NCBI RefSeq assembly: GCF_001612635.1
Contig: NZ_BDAV01000006.1
Location: 124,001 to 188,000 of the forward strand
Length of the DNA: 64,000 nucleotides
Origin: Nocardia africana NBRC 100379
GTDB lineage: Bacteria > Actinomycetota > Actinomycetes > Mycobacteriales > Mycobacteriaceae
Reading direction: 5' to 3'
The notes below the pieces were generated by a model. The model made no database searches. It saw only the letters and a list, made by a program, of their open reading frames with translations, and was not told the origin of the DNA. Positions 62,464-64,000 of the stretch are shown piece after piece (position 1 is the stretch's first letter; every line of letters begins with the position of its first letter). Made by a program: the position numbers and the translations under genes.

Positions 62464-62976
62464 TCACTCGGCTTTCGGACAGCCGGTCCGAACCGACGGC
62501 CGGCTGCGGCCGTGAGATGGCACGGGCTGGGTACTGGTTGCCGGACGCGGGGGACCGACGGGGCCTACCGGCCCCAGCGCCTCCACGACGGTGCCGTACA
62601 GCGGCACATGGGCATCGATATCGCCGGCGTCCACCATGCGGGCGACCGTCGGGCTGGTGCTGACGAGCGCCAGGCCGACCGGGAGCCGGTCGGCCTCATC
62701 GGCCAGTACCGCCAATGCGCGCCAGCCCAGAAAACTCAAACGCGTCGTATCGATCACCAGATGTCCGCCGGCGCGGCGCGCGACCGCGGCGCCCGAACGG
62801 ATGTGCGCTCGCCACACGGTCAGCGCCGCGGTATCGGCCTCGCCGCGCAAGCACAGGATCGCGGCATGGGAACGTTCCCGGACGACCGCCCTCAGCTGGG
62901 GACGCGGGCCGCCCTCGGCCTCCGCGACCCCGTCGAACAGCGGCCCCGGTTGCGGCTCCCCTTCGCTCGGAAACAT
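62464..62976 (-). CDS. STAS domain protein (anti-anti-sigma-like)
   Basis: This 170-aa protein has a STAS-like domain at about residues 35-140 (AAILCLRGEADTAALTVW, GGHLVIDTTRLSFLGWRAL with the Ser typical of phosphorylation, GLALVSTSPTVARMV). A Pro-rich C-terminal tail follows. It could be an anti-anti-sigma factor phosphorylated by the HATPase protein at the other end of the cluster. GGAGG precedes the ATG at 62976; an in-frame ATG at 63012 adds 12 residues. It starts the operon that continues with cheB and cheR. Confidence 0.78.
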   Translation of the reverse strand: MFPSEGEPQPGPLFDGVAEAEGGPRPQLRAVVRERSHAAILCLRGEADTAALTVWRAHIRSGAAVARRAGGHLVIDTTRLSFLGWRALAVLADEADRLPVGLALVSTSPTVARMVDAGDIDAHVPLYGTVVEALGPVGPVGPPRPATSTQPVPSHGRSRPSVRTGCPKAE

Positions 62977-63285
62977 CTCTCCTCCAAGCAGATTCGAATA
63001 CGGCCCCATTCGCCACGCTACCCCTGCGCCGGAAGCGGACCTCCTTTCTTTGTAACAGAGAACCAGGCCGCGGGTGGTCGCACGAGCGGCTGTGCGAGCG
63101 CCTCGCCGACGCCTGTTCACCGCATACCCGGCGGCTGCGGATCGAACCTTTTCGCACCGGCCGCGCCGGAATATCTCGCCGCCCCCGGGGTAGGGCGTCC
63201 AGTGACCGGCCCCCGGCGCCGGCCACGAACACCACCGCGCCAGCCCCACGAACACCACATCCGACCCGGCTATCGAGGAGTGAAC
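62977..63285. other. Spacer upstream of signalling operon
   Basis: This 309-bp stretch separates the divergent STAS operon and the alcohol dehydrogenase remnant. It holds the probable STAS-operon promoter (AT-rich patch around 63045-63060) and a purine-rich AAAGGAGG in minus orientation with no good start after it. No further gene is supported. Confidence 0.4.
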
Positions 63286-63791
63286 GTGAAAGCAGTTGTC
63301 TGGCACGGCGTCGGCGATATCCGTCTCGACGTCGTCGACGATCCGAAGATCCAGGAGCCCACCGACGCCATCGTGCAGATCACCTCGTCCGCGATCTGCG
63401 GGACCGATCTGCATCTGGTGCGCGGCACGATGCCCGGCATGGTGCCCGGCACCGATTCCGGTCAGTGGCTGGTCGGCGACGCACCGAGTCTGCCGGGCGC
63501 TGGGCGGTGCAGGCGGTCGCGAAGGCCGGTTCGGTCGGTGTGATCGGCGTATATCCCCCCACCTTCGACCGCTTCCCCCTCGGTGTCGTCCTCAACCGCA
63601 ATCTCACCGTGCAGGGCGGCAACTGCAACCACCACCGCTACGTCCCCGGCCTGCTCGACAAGGTGGGGCGCGGCGACCTCGATCCCACGCGGTTCATCAC
63701 CCAGCACGCCGAACCGCAATCGATGATCGACGCCTACGAGGCCTTCGATCTCCGCCGGACCGGCTGGCTGAAAACCGTGGTGCCGATGTAG
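63286..63791 (+). pseudogene. Internally deleted zinc alcohol dehydrogenase
   Basis: A GTG at 63286 after GAGGAG opens an N-terminus typical of the glutathione-independent formaldehyde dehydrogenase group (KAVVWHGVGDIRLDVVDDP, SSAICGTDLHLVRGTMPG), about 58 residues long. The frame then ends at 63543. The next frame continues as the C-terminal part of the same family (WAVQAVAKAGSVGVIGVYPP, NLTVQGGNCNHHRYVP, TRFITQHAEPQSM) to the TAG at 63791. About 200 central residues, including most of the Rossmann domain, are gone. It is an inactive remnant. Confidence 0.82.
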
Positions 63792-63818
63792 ATCTCTCGG
63801 CCTGATCGTCTCCGGCCG

Positions 63819-63843
63819 CCCCCGCGCCGGCGCGAAGCGGGGG
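63819..63843. terminator. Candidate terminator hairpin
   Basis: CCCCCGC and GCGGGGG can pair in a 7-bp stem with an 11-nt loop after the dehydrogenase remnant. No T-tract follows. Confidence 0.45.
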
Positions 63844-63930
63844 TGGTTAATGTACGGACGGCTCGTGAGAACCCTCAGTTCACCAACCGAGAGGCCACGA
63901 GCGATATCAGGCATCGAGAAAGAAGAATCA

Positions 63931-64000
63931 TGCGTCACGTCATTCGCGCAGCCGCGATCGCGGTTCTCGCCACCTCCGCCGCGGTCGGCATCGCCGCTCC
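63931..64000 (+). CDS. Exported protein, 5' end only
   Basis: The ATG at 63931, after AGAAAGAAG, opens a frame reading MRHVIRAAAIAVLATSAAVGIAA up to the window edge, a typical Sec signal peptide with charged start and hydrophobic core. The mature part is outside the window, so function is unknown. Confidence 0.7.

Overview
The window is high-G+C actinobacterial DNA and most resembles Nocardia or a close relative. The evidence is mycobacterial-type synteny (CobC-like aminotransferase and NIF3 next to ptpA, SURF1 and cobD), a type VII secretion accessory set (EspG, PPE/WXG-like proteins, DUF3558 lipoprotein), an HTH-DUF5753/DUF397 pair, an ECF41 sigma factor and a KstR-type box. No rRNA, tRNA, CRISPR array, insertion sequence or phage structural gene was recognised. 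Names rest on motif and family recognition by eye; no searches were run.

Layout. 0.2-6.6 kb: OsmC, then a cobalamin-linked block with NIF3, the CobC-like aminotransferase, PtpA, SURF1 and CobD. 6.6-17.8 kb: ECF41 sigma factor, alanine dehydrogenase, an MBL-fold protein divergent from a GlxA regulator, gamma-carbonic anhydrase, an unannotated 59-aa ORF, a TetR regulator, a solitary DNA adenine methyltransferase, a lipoprotein 5'-nucleotidase, a decayed lipoprotein gene and a NERD-like membrane protein with a (CCCGCA)11 repeat. 17.9-25.3 kb: amidase, SnoaL-like protein, Uma2 nuclease, the four-gene type VII accessory operon and a P450 lacking ExxR. 25.3-29.3 kb is the most accessory-looking stretch: two orphan genes, the HTH/DUF397 pair and a low-G+C, translationally coupled two-gene unit whose second product has a PD-(D/E)XK-type nuclease signature. 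This unit is the best candidate for an undescribed system.

29.4-40.9 kb: cupin divergent from a second GlxA regulator, a P450 fragment, a MerR/beta-lactamase-fold pair with a MerR-type operator, an SDR, a small secreted peptide, a dehalogenase-like hydrolase, a lipoprotein, membrane proteins, a ketosteroid-isomerase-like gene under a KstR-type box, a methyltransferase and a quinone reductase. 40.9-47.5 kb: two LLM flavin monooxygenases around an AprA-like flavoprotein/ferredoxin pair, then a secreted lipase coupled to a small exported protein.

47.7-64 kb: an MFS transporter fused to three carboxypeptidase-regulatory-like domains, an XRE regulator, an SDR, and a mirror-image module (GAF regulator / acetyl-CoA synthetase / shared terminator / flavin monooxygenase / GAF regulator). 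This is followed by a signalling cluster (STAS-HATPase, CheR-PAS, CheB, STAS), an internally deleted alcohol dehydrogenase gene and the 5' end of an exported protein.
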